DNA from: Spirulina major PCC 6313
Lineage (GTDB): Bacteria > Cyanobacteriota > Cyanobacteriia > Cyanobacteriales > Spirulinaceae
Reading direction: 5' to 3'
Assembly: GCF_001890765.1 (NCBI RefSeq)
Contig: NZ_KV878783.1
Span: forward strand, 4,616,771 to 4,680,770
Length of the DNA stretch: 64,000 nucleotides
The stretch's first letter is position 1; each line of letters starts with the position of its first letter. Below the pieces are notes generated by a model. The model was not told where the DNA came from and did not search any database. It saw only the letters and a program-made list of their open reading frames with translations. The translations under genes were made by a program, and so were the position numbers. Positions 18,319 through 27,130 of the stretch are shown here, piece after piece.

Positions 18319-18771
18319 TTATTGGGACTGAAGCAGGGCCGTGACCACTAAGGTTGTTCCCTGTTGCTCAAGGACATAAACCGTTTGTTGGGGGGCGATC
18401 GCCTCACTGTAGGATTCTGCCCTGGCTGCCCAGGATGTCCCCTCGTAGAGCACACGCCCCGTTTGACCCGGCAGGATGGGCGTGAGGCTGATCGCTTCAA
18501 TCACAAGGGGATCGCGGTAGCCTTGGCGCTTACTCAACATGGGTCGCACCCAGATCACCAACATCGTGGAAAGAACCATCCAGTACAACAGTTGGAACTG
18601 AAATTGATTTGCTAAAAATCCGTAGCGCCAGGTGAAAAGGGCGAGAATGAAGGCGATCGCACCGGGAAAGAGTCCCGCGTACCGGAGGGAACGCCTGGAC
18701 AGCATGCACACCTCTGCCCCATAACAGCCGATCCCAATCAAACACCAAATCAATGGAAACGGAAGAGCCAT
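18319..18771 (-). CDS. NfeD-like membrane protein
   Basis: The 150-residue protein has an N-terminal hydrophobic half with three likely membrane segments (about residues 5-20, 30-48, 55-75). The C-terminal soluble OB-fold of the NfeD type follows (GQTGRVLYEGTSWAARAES, then VYVLEQQGTTLVV). NfeD proteins associate with stomatin/SPFH proteins or membrane proteases and are thought to act in membrane quality control. No SPFH or protease gene is adjacent. It lies downstream of ctaB on the same strand, but a gap containing a dispersed repeat separates them. Confidence 0.82.
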   Translation of the reverse strand: MALPFPLIWCLIGIGCYGAEVCMLSRRSLRYAGLFPGAIAFILALFTWRYGFLANQFQFQLLYWMVLSTMLVIWVRPMLSKRQGYRDPLVIEAISLTPILPGQTGRVLYEGTSWAARAESYSEAIAPQQTVYVLEQQGTTLVVTALLQSQ

Positions 18772-18859
18772 GATAATTTCAGAACAATGAAACTGATTCA
18801 GGAAGATTCACCAGTTTCCTACTTCATTCCTTACGGTGTTGATGGATGGGTTGAACAGC

Positions 18860-18955
18860 GGGTGCATTCTAGTGATGCAATCCCTCACCCAACCCTCTCC
18901 CGCAGGAAAGGGCTTTTGGCTCCTTTCGCCTGCGGGAGAGGGTTGGGGATGAGGG
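18860..18955. repeat. dispersed inverted repeat (hairpin family with copy at 43262)
   Basis: The arms are CCCTCACCCAACCCTCTCCC and on to 18906, and its near-perfect complement at 18929-18955. Together with an internal AAGGGCTTTTGGCTCCTT segment and an outer GGGTGCATTCTAG, this ~95-bp element reappears in opposite orientation at 43262-43352. It lies between nfeD and ctaB. It probably folds into a long hairpin and could block read-through. Confidence 0.75.
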
Positions 18956-18985
18956 TGTGCCCGTTTTGGGGTAATGACGATCGCG

Positions 18986-19945
18986 CTAGACCACGGCGAT
19001 GGTTTGGAGGAACTGCCCTAACGATGCGATCGCCTGATGGGTGAGGGGTAAACTATCAATCACCATGCCGGTACAGAGCAGCATCATATAGAGAATGGAA
19101 TATTTAAATGCTGATTTGGCGAGGGGGAGATCGGAGGGGTTTTGATACAGTTGCCAAACTTTTTTGAGGAATCCAAATCCTAAGAAAGCAGCGATCGCAC
19201 CATAGACAATCCCCAATTCACCCAAGGGATAGATCAACAAAAATGAGCAAGGAATCACCAGCAAGGTATAGATCAAAATCTGCTTGACGGTTTCTTCTTC
19301 CCCTGCGACGACGGGCAACATCGGCACATTCACCTGGGCGTAGTCTTCCCGAATCATCAAGGCCAAGGCCCAAAAATGCGGGGGAGTCCAGAGAAAAATC
19401 AGGGCGAACAGGAGCCAAGCGGTAAGGCTAAGATCCCCCGTGACGGCGGCCCAACCGACGAGGGGCGGAATTGCGCCCGCTGCGCCTCCGATGACAATAT
19501 TTTGGGAACTATAGCGTTTGAGGACGTGGGTATAGATCACCATGTAGAAGGCGATGCCTGCCATGGCGAGGAGGGCGCTGAGGAGGTTGACGAAAACACA
19601 GAAGAGGGTGAAAGAGGCGACCCCCAGGGCGATCGCAAACACCAAGGCATGGCGGGGCTGCACTCGACCGGCGGGAATCGGACGTTTGCGCGTCCGTACC
19701 ATGTCATAGTCAATATCTTGGTCATAAATGCAGTTCAGGGTTTGAGCCGACGCGGCGGCTAGGGTTCCCCCTAGGAGCGTCACCGCCAATAGCAGCGGAT
19801 CAACATTTCCTTTGGCGGCGATCCACATCGCCGCAGCGGTGGTAATCAGGAGGAGGGGAATAATCCGGGGCTTGGTGAGTTGGAGGTAGCTTTTGAGTAC
19901 ATCACGAATGTTTTCGTGTTTCGGGGTGTAACTTGTCCCAATCAT
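18986..19945 (-). CDS. ctaB: protoheme IX farnesyltransferase
   Basis: CtaB attaches a farnesyl group to haem B, giving haem O, the first step toward haem A for aa3-type cytochrome oxidase. The 319-residue polytopic membrane protein shows the UbiA-family motifs [19 protein letters not shown] (the Asp-rich prenyl-diphosphate site) and the second loop [12 protein letters not shown] with [13 protein letters not shown]. About nine hydrophobic segments are visible. It is 88 bp downstream of ctaA on the same strand, so the two consecutive haem A enzymes form one unit. The oxidase genes ctaCDE are not in the window. Confidence 0.95.
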   Translation of the reverse strand: MIGTSYTPKHENIRDVLKSYLQLTKPRIIPLLLITTAAAMWIAAKGNVDPLLLAVTLLGGTLAAASAQTLNCIYDQDIDYDMVRTRKRPIPAGRVQPRHALVFAIALGVASFTLFCVFVNLLSALLAMAGIAFYMVIYTHVLKRYSSQNIVIGGAAGAIPPLVGWAAVTGDLSLTAWLLFALIFLWTPPHFWALALMIREDYAQVNVPMLPVVAGEEETVKQILIYTLLVIPCSFLLIYPLGELGIVYGAIAAFLGFGFLKKVWQLYQNPSDLPLAKSAFKYSILYMMLLCTGMVIDSLPLTHQAIASLGQFLQTIAVV

Positions 19946-20033
19946 GAAGTCGTGTCCTTACGTGATAAATGTGTAGAGCGTGGGAGCTTGAATGATGCAG
20001 GGGCATCACAGCGGGGGCGATCGCCAACCTAGA

Positions 20034-20954
20034 TTAGGGTTGGGATGCCAAATCGCGACGGGCAACGACGGTGAAAACGGTCAAAACCCCCAAGAGGGCA
20101 GCACCCACCGCTTGATGGGTGACGGTGAGGGGTTCGACTTGGAGATGGAGGCGATAGGTGGCTACGCCAATGAGGGCTTGGAGGGCGACGAGGCTACCGG
20201 CCGCGATCGCCAATTTACGCAAACTCGGATGTAAGGCCGGGGTGCGGAGTGCCATCCCAACGAGGAGCAGGGTGGCGAGGGTGGCAGGAACCACGCCGAG
20301 GAGGTGACTATTCATCACCCAGCAGCGATCGGAGCGGCTCAGGCATTGGTGCAGGGCCCATTGCGAGGCCACCAAGCCCCCCAGGAGACTTTGGCCGTAA
20401 ACCAAGACCGTGGCGGTCATGCCGAGGAGCGGGAGGCGGCGGGCTGTGCCAGTGCCGTTGTGGGGCAGGAGGGCGGTTCCCATGACCAAGAGGGTGCAGA
20501 AGAGGAATAAGGCCGTGCCGAGGTGGGCGGTGACGATATCAAACCGGAGCATTTGGGTGACGGTTAATCCGCCGAGGATGCCTTGGAAGACGATCAGGAA
20601 AAGCGCAAAGCCGCTGGCCCAGGGAACCCAGCGGGGCAAGGATTGCCGCCACCACACCGACAGACCCAACAGTGCGATCGCACTTAAGCCCACCAAACCC
20701 GCGTCCAAACGATGGAACCATTCTAAAAACACTTGCAGATTCATCTGTTGGGTGGGGACGAGCTGGCCATAACACAGGGGCCAATCGGGGCAAGCCAGTC
20801 CCGCATTCATCACCCGTGTCGCACTGCCGATCGCCATCAAGAGGAAAACAGCGATCGCCATTTTCCAGATGAAACGACGGAGCCACACCTGGGGCTGCGA
20901 GCCGTCGGTCGTGGGGGTGAGGACAGAAGAGGAACGAAAAGCGGAGTCTGTCAT
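20034..20954 (-). CDS. ctaA: haem A synthase
   Basis: CtaA oxidises the C8 methyl of haem O to give haem A. The 306-residue protein has eight predicted membrane segments in two repeats. Conserved histidines occur at FLEWFHRLDAG, VTAHLGTALFLF, ASQWALHQCL and VTHQAVGAALLG, which ligate haem. A Cys pair (GLACPDWPLCYG) in the first external loop is typical of the family. I start at the ATG at 20954; a TTG two codons upstream is possible. It is the first gene of the ctaA-ctaB pair, with about 780 bp of non-coding sequence upstream. Confidence 0.94.
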   Translation of the reverse strand: MTDSAFRSSSVLTPTTDGSQPQVWLRRFIWKMAIAVFLLMAIGSATRVMNAGLACPDWPLCYGQLVPTQQMNLQVFLEWFHRLDAGLVGLSAIALLGLSVWWRQSLPRWVPWASGFALFLIVFQGILGGLTVTQMLRFDIVTAHLGTALFLFCTLLVMGTALLPHNGTGTARRLPLLGMTATVLVYGQSLLGGLVASQWALHQCLSRSDRCWVMNSHLLGVVPATLATLLLVGMALRTPALHPSLRKLAIAAGSLVALQALIGVATYRLHLQVEPLTVTHQAVGAALLGVLTVFTVVARRDLASQP

Positions 20955-21460
20955 GGGCAATGTAACAATCTGTTTACAAAAAAGGAGTTTAAACTCAGGC
21001 CATAGAGACTAGCTTAAAAACTCAGTCCAGTGCAGTTTCAGAATCCCTCAAGGTATCAGGATTAAGAGCCGTGATAATTCCCTTAAAACGGGAATTTCAT
21101 GACACATCTACCATCAAAAGCAGAAATGTACCTACACTGTAACGAGCTTCTGAGGATTGAGAACAAGTTTTATGGATTTTTCAAGAAATCCTTATTTCTC
21201 CAAACGTGAGCATCGCACAATCCTAAAAAAAAGATTAAGAACCCGCTGCGGAAATCAAGATTTTTCACGGGATTTAATTAATATTTCTTGATTAAACTAG
21301 CCTTGACGTGAGCGATCGCAGCGATTTACTTCTGTTTCGCCTCTTGATGGAACAGCGAGTCAGAAGCTCGATAGAGAAGCACTGTAGTGTGAGCCTCTGG
21401 CTCACTCCTGCCCAAGTTTGCAACACGCCTGCACCATCAGATCTCAATTTTCGGGGGAGT
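20955..21460. other. long gene-free leader upstream of ctaA
   Basis: No gene is supported here. The part next to ctaA (about 20960-21300) is AT-rich, with several short T and A tracts where the ctaA promoter must lie, but no confident -35/-10 pair stands out. Near the right end, 21389-21405 is a perfect hairpin (GTGAGCC-TCT-GGCTCAC). This region leads into the 20-bp tandem array. Confidence 0.5.
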
Positions 21461-21658
21461 AGCGAGATTACGGTAGAAGTAGCGAGATTACGGTAGAAGT
21501 AGCGAGATTACGGTAGGAGTAGCGAGATTACGGTAGGAGTAGCGAGATTACGGTAGGAGTAGCGAGATTACGGTAGGAGTAGCGAGATTACGGTAGGAGT
21601 AGCGAGATTACGGTAGGAGTAGCGAGATTACGGTAGGAGTAGCGAGCTAGAAGCTCGC
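21461..21658. repeat. 20-bp tandem repeat array (nine units) with terminal hairpin
   Basis: Nine consecutive units of AGCGAGATTACGGTAGRAGT run from 21461 to 21640. The first two have A and the other seven G at the variable position, otherwise they are identical. A partial tenth unit turns into a perfect hairpin, GCGAGCT-AGA-AGCTCGC, at 21642-21658. The period is not a multiple of three and no frame runs through it, so it is non-coding. The array sits between the ctaA leader and the radical SAM gene. There are no spacers, so it is not CRISPR. Binding-site iteration or replication-slippage DNA are both possible. Confidence 0.95.
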
Positions 21659-21740
21659 ACTACAGAGAATCAATACAGGACAGAGAAGCGATCGCACCAA
21701 GTGCTAAAACTAATGAAGACTGCTCCATCACCTGGCTTGA

Positions 21741-22928
21741 ATGCGAATGCTTGCCCTCCTCCATCGTCTTCGCCTCCAGTGGTTTCTCCTCACCCGTAGC
21801 CTCGGCTATGGCACAGATTTCACCACAATTCTCTACAAGATCTACCTCAACCACGACAAAATCATTCATTTCCGGCGGGGCTTTCCGGTCTATTCCCTCT
21901 CGACTCCGGCGGTGTTCAGTGCTCCGGCGGCCAACTTCCTCGCCCGCGCCCTCTACCGCACGATCCAAAATAAAAACCTGCCGAACTTGATGAGTTTTGC
22001 GGTCAATGATGACTGTAACGCCGCCTGTGAGCATTGCAGTTTTTTCGAGGCAGTGGACGATCGCGCCCGTTCTCCCCTGAGTTTTGAGCAAGCCTGTGAT
22101 GCGATCGCTCAAGCTCAGGATCTTGGCGTTTCGGTGCTCAACTTCGTCGGCGGTGAACCGTTGCAGCGGCGGGATTTACCGGATCTGATTCGCTCAGTGG
22201 ATCGGCAACGTTCAACAACGGTGCTGTTTACGAATGGGTGGCTGTTGAGCGATCGCGCCCGTGAACTGTCCCGCGCTGGCCTCGATAGCATCTATGTCAG
22301 CCTCGACGCTGCCGACCCCGAACAGCACGATCGCATTCGCCAAACCCCCGGACTTTTTGAACGCGCGATCGCGGGTCTCAAAGTCGCGAAAAAACTCGGT
22401 TTCTCCGTCGGCATCTCCACCACCCTCACCCCCGAACGCTACGCTGCGGGCGAACTGCCCCGGATCATTGAATTGGCGAAACGGTTGGGGGTGCATGAAG
22501 TGCTGGTGTTCGACGCGCTGCCCAGTGGTCGCTATCAAGACCGGGAGGATTTAGTGAGATCCCCTCAGGGTCCCGATTGGGTCGAAGCGATGATGCGATC
22601 GGTGGCCCATTACAACCGCGATCGCACCTATCCCGGCATCGTCTTTTTCGCCCACTTCACCAGTCACCGCAGCGTCGGTTGTTCCTGTGGCACGAGTTAT
22701 TTTTACCTCTCCCCCTACGGCGATGTGATGTCCTGCGACTTCAACGCCCACAGTTTTGGCAACATCACCACCGCCCCCCTCTGGCAAATTTGGGAACACC
22801 TCACCACCACCCCCGACTATTGCAGCGCCAAATGGGGCGGCTGCAAAGTGAAAGATCCGGACTGGCGCGATCGCCAATCCGAACCAACCCACCCCGCACT
22901 TCCCGCTCCCCTCCCAGGAGGGGATTAA
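21741..22928 (+). CDS. radical SAM protein with SPASM-like C-terminus
   Basis: The 395-residue protein carries the radical SAM cluster motif CX3CX2C in NDDCNAACEHCSFFE at about residue 95, followed by LNFVGGEPLQR (SAM-binding GGEP) and LFTNGWLL. The C-terminal part has further cysteines (SVGCSCGTSYFYLSPYGDVMSCDFN and the final WGGCKV), as in SPASM/twitch auxiliary-cluster domains. An N-terminal hydrophobic stretch of ~30 residues may contact the membrane. The substrate is unknown. The membrane protein gene 49 bp downstream is probably co-transcribed, hinting at a lipid or membrane-peptide substrate; this is inference. Confidence 0.85.
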   Translation: MRMLALLHRLRLQWFLLTRSLGYGTDFTTILYKIYLNHDKIIHFRRGFPVYSLSTPAVFSAPAANFLARALYRTIQNKNLPNLMSFAVNDDCNAACEHCSFFEAVDDRARSPLSFEQACDAIAQAQDLGVSVLNFVGGEPLQRRDLPDLIRSVDRQRSTTVLFTNGWLLSDRARELSRAGLDSIYVSLDAADPEQHDRIRQTPGLFERAIAGLKVAKKLGFSVGISTTLTPERYAAGELPRIIELAKRLGVHEVLVFDALPSGRYQDREDLVRSPQGPDWVEAMMRSVAHYNRDRTYPGIVFFAHFTSHRSVGCSCGTSYFYLSPYGDVMSCDFNAHSFGNITTAPLWQIWEHLTTTPDYCSAKWGGCKVKDPDWRDRQSEPTHPALPAPLPGGD

Positions 22929-22977
22929 GCCTTTCAACAGATTAGACTTTGATCCTGATTCTTATCTCTGAAATCCT

Positions 22978-23997
22978 ATGCTCAACTCCCTAATCTTCGC
23001 CCATTGCAGCTTTGATAAAACCCCCACCACCGCCATCATCTTGTTTGAGATCGCCACCCTCATTACGACGGGAATCGCGGTCTTTTTCTTGGCAAAAATT
23101 CAGACAAAAATCGTACCGCGCTTCCTGATCATGGCCGTTGCGGTCTTACTCTTTGAACTCTTCACCTCGCCCATGTGGCTCAACCAAAAAATGGGAGTTT
23201 GGGCGTATATTTATCTCGATGTCAGTTGGATTTTAACCCTAGGCTGGACGGGGTTGATTTTAACGGTGGTGACGGTGAGCGATCGCCTCCTCCCCCACTG
23301 GAAAGAATGGCAACGATTCCCCATTTATTTGGTGATTTTAACTATTTTAGTCAGTGGTTTAGAAATGGTGGTGGTTAACTTGGGAGTTCGTGTCTATGCC
23401 CCGGAAGTTTTAGCCAGCTTAACCGGGATGTTTCTCTTCGGAGTTCCCCTCCTTGATGTCTTCTATTACACCCCTGTTTTTACAGGGTTAGTGATTAGTT
23501 TTTATAAATATTGGGGCTTTGTCTTGGATGATGAACCGTTAATTCCCAGTAAAAAACGGAAATGGTTACGGAGTATTGGTATTGCCTTTTTAGCGGTGTT
23601 TCTCTTTGAAGTGATGATTCAGCCCATGGTGGACAATAATCAATTGCCCCAATGGTCTTATGTCTTTTTTGATATTAGTGTCTTACTCACAGGCCTATGG
23701 GTGGCGGTGATTGGCATTGCGGCGGTGGTGGTGGATCGGTTCTTTTTACATTTGCCGATTGTGATGCGCTTCTTAATTGCCTTGGGGGTGACGGGTGCGA
23801 TCGCACTTCCCATTGAAGCCTGGTTGATGGATCAGGGCTATCGGGTCTATGGCGAAAGTGCGACCCACAATTTTACGGGATTTGTGACCCCGATTTTTAA
23901 CGCTCCGGTTGAAGTTGCCTTTGCCATTCCCTGTTACATGGCGTTAATTATTGCCTGCATTCGCTATTGGGAAACGATTTTAGATAACCGCCTTTAA
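22978..23997 (+). CDS. polytopic membrane protein with internal duplication
   Basis: I do not recognise the family. The 339-residue protein has about nine or ten hydrophobic segments and two similar halves. FELFTSPMWLNQKMGVWAYI parallels FEVMIQPMVDNNQLPQWSYV, and LEMVVVNLGVRVYAPE (then GFVLD) parallels IEAWLMDQGYRVYGES (then ETILDN). The repeated P-(M)-N-Q-W-Y and E-x7-RVY motifs are likely functional because they are polar residues in hydrophobic surroundings. The arrangement recalls membrane-bound lycopene cyclase-like duplicated proteins, but I cannot confirm that. It lies between the radical SAM gene and a small membrane protein, all on the plus strand. Confidence 0.8.
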   Translation: MLNSLIFAHCSFDKTPTTAIILFEIATLITTGIAVFFLAKIQTKIVPRFLIMAVAVLLFELFTSPMWLNQKMGVWAYIYLDVSWILTLGWTGLILTVVTVSDRLLPHWKEWQRFPIYLVILTILVSGLEMVVVNLGVRVYAPEVLASLTGMFLFGVPLLDVFYYTPVFTGLVISFYKYWGFVLDDEPLIPSKKRKWLRSIGIAFLAVFLFEVMIQPMVDNNQLPQWSYVFFDISVLLTGLWVAVIGIAAVVVDRFFLHLPIVMRFLIALGVTGAIALPIEAWLMDQGYRVYGESATHNFTGFVTPIFNAPVEVAFAIPCYMALIIACIRYWETILDNRL

Positions 23998-24014
23998 CCT
24001 TATCCGCTGCAATC

Positions 24015-24413
24015 ATGAAAACGACTCCTGAAACGTCTTTTTTAAACTGTGTTTTGATAGGGTTTGCCCTGAGTTTTCTACTGCTAACGATTGTTGGGCT
24101 GTTTAACAACTTCTCGATGTTTGGCGGGCTGATCATTATTGGCGTTTCGATTGTTTGCACCTTGGGCGTGAGTTTGGTGCTGTGGGTTCCTCTCTGGTGG
24201 CTGCTTGGCTGGATTGTCTTGCGCTTGCTCAAGGCCAAAGCCGCTGCGCCTACGGTGGCAATGGTTTCAAACAATCTGCGCCCCTTAATGACCTACATTG
24301 AGCAGGCGCGATCGCGGGGCTACAGTGATGACCAAATCCAACGCCGCCTCACCCAGGAAGGCTGGAGCGAAGCCGAGGTAGAAGCTGCGTTACAGCCGAC
24401 GGTTTCAGCCTGA
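24015..24413 (+). CDS. small membrane protein with C-terminal helical motif
   Basis: The 132-residue protein has two strong membrane segments (about residues 12-30 and 36-70). A cytoplasmic tail ends in YIEQARSRGYSDDQIQRRL followed by QEGWSEAEVEAAL. That tail is a helix-turn-helix-like repeat seen at the ends of many cyanobacterial membrane proteins and may bind a partner. It starts 17 bp after the preceding membrane gene and probably belongs to the same transcript. The function is unknown. Confidence 0.72.
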   Translation: MKTTPETSFLNCVLIGFALSFLLLTIVGLFNNFSMFGGLIIIGVSIVCTLGVSLVLWVPLWWLLGWIVLRLLKAKAAAPTVAMVSNNLRPLMTYIEQARSRGYSDDQIQRRLTQEGWSEAEVEAALQPTVSA

Positions 24414-24483
24414 TTCGGGATTGAATTCCCGCGCCAGGGTCAGGAAGGATTGACCACAGGCTGAACCCTTCGTGATCATTTCA

Positions 24484-24507
24484 TCACCTGAGAGATTGCT
24501 CAGGTGA
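24484..24507 (+). terminator. perfect 9-bp hairpin between the membrane-protein operon and argZ
   Basis: TCACCTGAG and CTCAGGTGA form a perfect stem around a 6-base loop, 70 bp past the stop codon of the small membrane protein. The following T content (GTCTTTGTCCCTT) is modest, so termination efficiency is uncertain. It could also be part of the argZ leader. Confidence 0.45.
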
Positions 24508-24707
24508 GTCTTTGTCCCTTAAGATTAAAAGTTGCTTTGTTGTTGAATCTTGATCGAGTGACTTCTCGTTATTGTTGTCAACATGACCCGATCGTTGGTC
24601 TTGGGTTAGAGCTGCTCTGATCTACCGAGTGCCAACAACTGGTTTGCCCGTAGAACTGTACTTTTTACTGTTACTGCTGGGTGTATTCACCCATTCAATT
24701 AATTATT

Positions 24708-26819
24708 ATGACTGATGCAATCCGAATTCTGATGTGTGCGCCGGATCATTACGACGTGGATTATGTGATTAATCCCTGGATGGAAGGCAATATTCATAAG
24801 TCCTCGCGCGATCGCGCCGCTGAACAGTGGCACAAGCTCTACAACGTGATTAAAGAGCATACCGCAGTGGACTTGGTGGAACCGGCCAAGGGCTGGCCCG
24901 ATATGGTTTTCACCGCCAACGCGGGGTTGGTGTTGGGTAAAACGGTGGTGCTGAGCCGCTTTTTACACCCGGAACGCCAAGGGGAAGAACCCTATTTCAA
25001 AGCCTGGTTTGAAGAAAATGGCTTTACGGTGCATGAGTTGCCCTCAGATTTGCCCTTTGAAGGGGCGGGGGATGCGCTGTTTGATCGGGAAGGACGTTGG
25101 CTCTGGGCGGGCTATGGGTTCCGCACTGAATTGGATTCCCACCCGCTGATCGCTCAATGGTTGGACACAGAAGTGCTGTCGTTGCGCTTGGTGGATAGCC
25201 GCTTTTATCACCTTGATACCTGTTTTTGTCCGTTGCGCGGCGGGTATTTGCTCTACTATCCGCCGGCCTTTGATGCCTACTCTAACCATTTAATTGAGCG
25301 GCGGGTTCCGGCGGAAAAACGGATTGCGATCGCTGAACCCGATGCCGTCAACTTTGCCTGTAACGCGGTCAACCTCGAAGATATCGTGATCATGAATAAC
25401 GTTAGCGAGGGGCTAAAACAACGCCTCGCTGACTGTGGCTTCACCGCCATTGAAACGCCCTTATCAGAATTTCTCAAGGCCGGCGGTGCGGCGAAATGCC
25501 TCACCCTCCGCACCACTGAACCCATCCTCGAAAACGTCCATGCGGCCGTTTCTGTGGAAACCCGCACCATCCAAATGCAAGGCCATCTCTTGGATGCAGG
25601 CACGCTCAACCGTGCCTTGGATCTGATTGTGGAACGGGGCGGCAGCTTTAAGGTGTTGAACTTTAACCTCGGCACGGAACGCCAAAGCACCTCGATGGCG
25701 GAAGTGCGGGTCTCTGCACCGGATCGCCACGTCATGGAAAATATCATGACGGACTTGATCGAACTGGGGGCGGTGGATCGTCCCAGCGAGGAGAAAGATG
25801 CAGACCTTGAAGCAGTGTTTGCGGCCGGGGTTGCGCCGGATGATTTTTATGTGACGACGATTTACCCGACGGAAGTGCGCATTAATGGGCAATGGGTGCG
25901 GGTGGAGCAACAGCGCATGGATGGTGCGATCGCCGTGCGCAAAACTGAGAACGGCATCACGGCGCATTGTAAACTGCTGCGGGATCTCACCACGGACGAA
26001 GAAGTTGTGGTCAGCGTTCACGGGATTCGCACCGTGCGCAAAGTGGATGAGCGCAAAAAACAAAACCGCACCGAAGAGTTCAGCTTCATGGGGGCGGGGG
26101 TCTCCAGTGAGCGGCGGGTGGAATTGGTCGTTGAGCAAATCGCCTGGGAACTTCGCCATATCCGCGATCAAGGTGGCAAAGTGGCCGTCACAGCGGGGCC
26201 GGTGGTGATCCATACTGGCGGCAGTCAACACTTGGCGCGGTTGGTGCGCGATGGCTATGTCCAGGCTCTGTTAGGGGGGAATGCGATCGCCGTTCACGAC
26301 ATCGAACAGGCCATGATGGGCACATCCCTCGGCGTGGACATGAAACAAGGCGTGCCCGTCCACGGCGGCCACCGTCACCACCTCAAAACGATCAACACCG
26401 TGCGGCGTTACGGTTCCATTGCTAAAACCGTGGAAGCCGGGGTGTTGAACCGAGGCATCATGTACGAATGTGTCAAAAATAACGTGCCCTTCTGCCTCGC
26501 GGGTTCGATCCGTGACGATGGCCCGTTGCCCGATACGGAAATGGACTTGCTCAAGGCCCAAAATGCCTATGCAGAACTGATCGAAGGCGCAGATATGATC
26601 CTGATGCTTTCGACAATGTTGCACTCGATTGGGGTGGGGAATATGACCCCGGCGGGCGTGAAAATGGTCTGCGTTGATATCAATCCGGCGGTGGTGACGA
26701 AGTTGAGCGATCGCGGTTCCGTGGAATCCGTGGGCGTGGTCACCGATGTGGGGCTGTTCCTCAGTCTCTTGGTGAAACAGTTGGATCAACTCACAACCCC
26801 CTACGCTGCTGCGGTTTAA
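24708..26819 (+). CDS. argZ: bifunctional arginine dihydrolase / ornithine cyclodeaminase-type enzyme
   Basis: This is the cyanobacterial ArgZ/AgrE enzyme. The N-terminal guanidine-modifying domain turns arginine into ornithine, CO2 and two NH3, mobilising nitrogen (for example from cyanophycin). The C-terminal LOR/SDH-type domain is linked to ornithine-to-proline conversion in Anabaena. Starting at the ATG at 24708 (MTDAIRILM) gives 703 residues and puts Asn71 (FTANAG), His168 (FYHLD) and Cys264 (AAKCLTLRT) at the numbering of the characterised enzymes; the ATG at 24681 would add nine residues. A TAGPVVIHTGG nucleotide-binding segment lies in the C-terminal half. A ~290-bp leader precedes it, with a hairpin at 24484. 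The alternative name is agrE. Confidence 0.93.
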   Translation: MTDAIRILMCAPDHYDVDYVINPWMEGNIHKSSRDRAAEQWHKLYNVIKEHTAVDLVEPAKGWPDMVFTANAGLVLGKTVVLSRFLHPERQGEEPYFKAWFEENGFTVHELPSDLPFEGAGDALFDREGRWLWAGYGFRTELDSHPLIAQWLDTEVLSLRLVDSRFYHLDTCFCPLRGGYLLYYPPAFDAYSNHLIERRVPAEKRIAIAEPDAVNFACNAVNLEDIVIMNNVSEGLKQRLADCGFTAIETPLSEFLKAGGAAKCLTLRTTEPILENVHAAVSVETRTIQMQGHLLDAGTLNRALDLIVERGGSFKVLNFNLGTERQSTSMAEVRVSAPDRHVMENIMTDLIELGAVDRPSEEKDADLEAVFAAGVAPDDFYVTTIYPTEVRINGQWVRVEQQRMDGAIAVRKTENGITAHCKLLRDLTTDEEVVVSVHGIRTVRKVDERKKQNRTEEFSFMGAGVSSERRVELVVEQIAWELRHIRDQGGKVAVTAGPVVIHTGGSQHLARLVRDGYVQALLGGNAIAVHDIEQAMMGTSLGVDMKQGVPVHGGHRHHLKTINTVRRYGSIAKTVEAGVLNRGIMYECVKNNVPFCLAGSIRDDGPLPDTEMDLLKAQNAYAELIEGADMILMLSTMLHSIGVGNMTPAGVKMVCVDINPAVVTKLSDRGSVESVGVVTDVGLFLSLLVKQLDQLTTPYAAAV

Positions 26820-27130
26820 GGGTTGGATGAATTCTGAAAATGGGAGCGAGTCGGCTCCGATTGAGGGGGGGCGATCGCAAGTCTAACCGCAAGGGTGAGG
26901 GGTGCGATCGTCCCCCATTTTGATCATCAGCAACCGTGCCCGTTACGATCTATTCATCACACCCTTCTCTAGAGAACTGAATTAAACCCTTTCTAAACAT
27001 CCCTAAACACGACCGATCCGGTCTATTTTTGCAGCATAAAGCGGCAGAAAATTGTTTTCGCAGTTCTGCCCTTTTCCACTACACTGACGGGAGATAAACA
27101 ATCGTTAATATTCAACACTCCCCAAAGTCT
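26820..27130. other. gene-free gap between argZ and the lipoprotein gene
   Basis: No gene is seen. AAAATGGG at about 26838 and CCCATTTT at about 26914 could pair across a long loop after the argZ stop, which might contribute to termination. The right part is AT-rich and should hold the lipoprotein promoter, but no clear promoter hexamers are visible. Confidence 0.4.

Noticed and set aside
21461-21658. Possible CRISPR array
   Set aside because: The units are contiguous 20-mers without spacers, and there are no cas genes in the window.
24520-24707. Possible riboswitch (guanidine or glutamine type) in the argZ leader
   Set aside because: I looked for the conserved core sequences of these RNA classes and did not find them; only a simple hairpin at 24484-24507 is visible.
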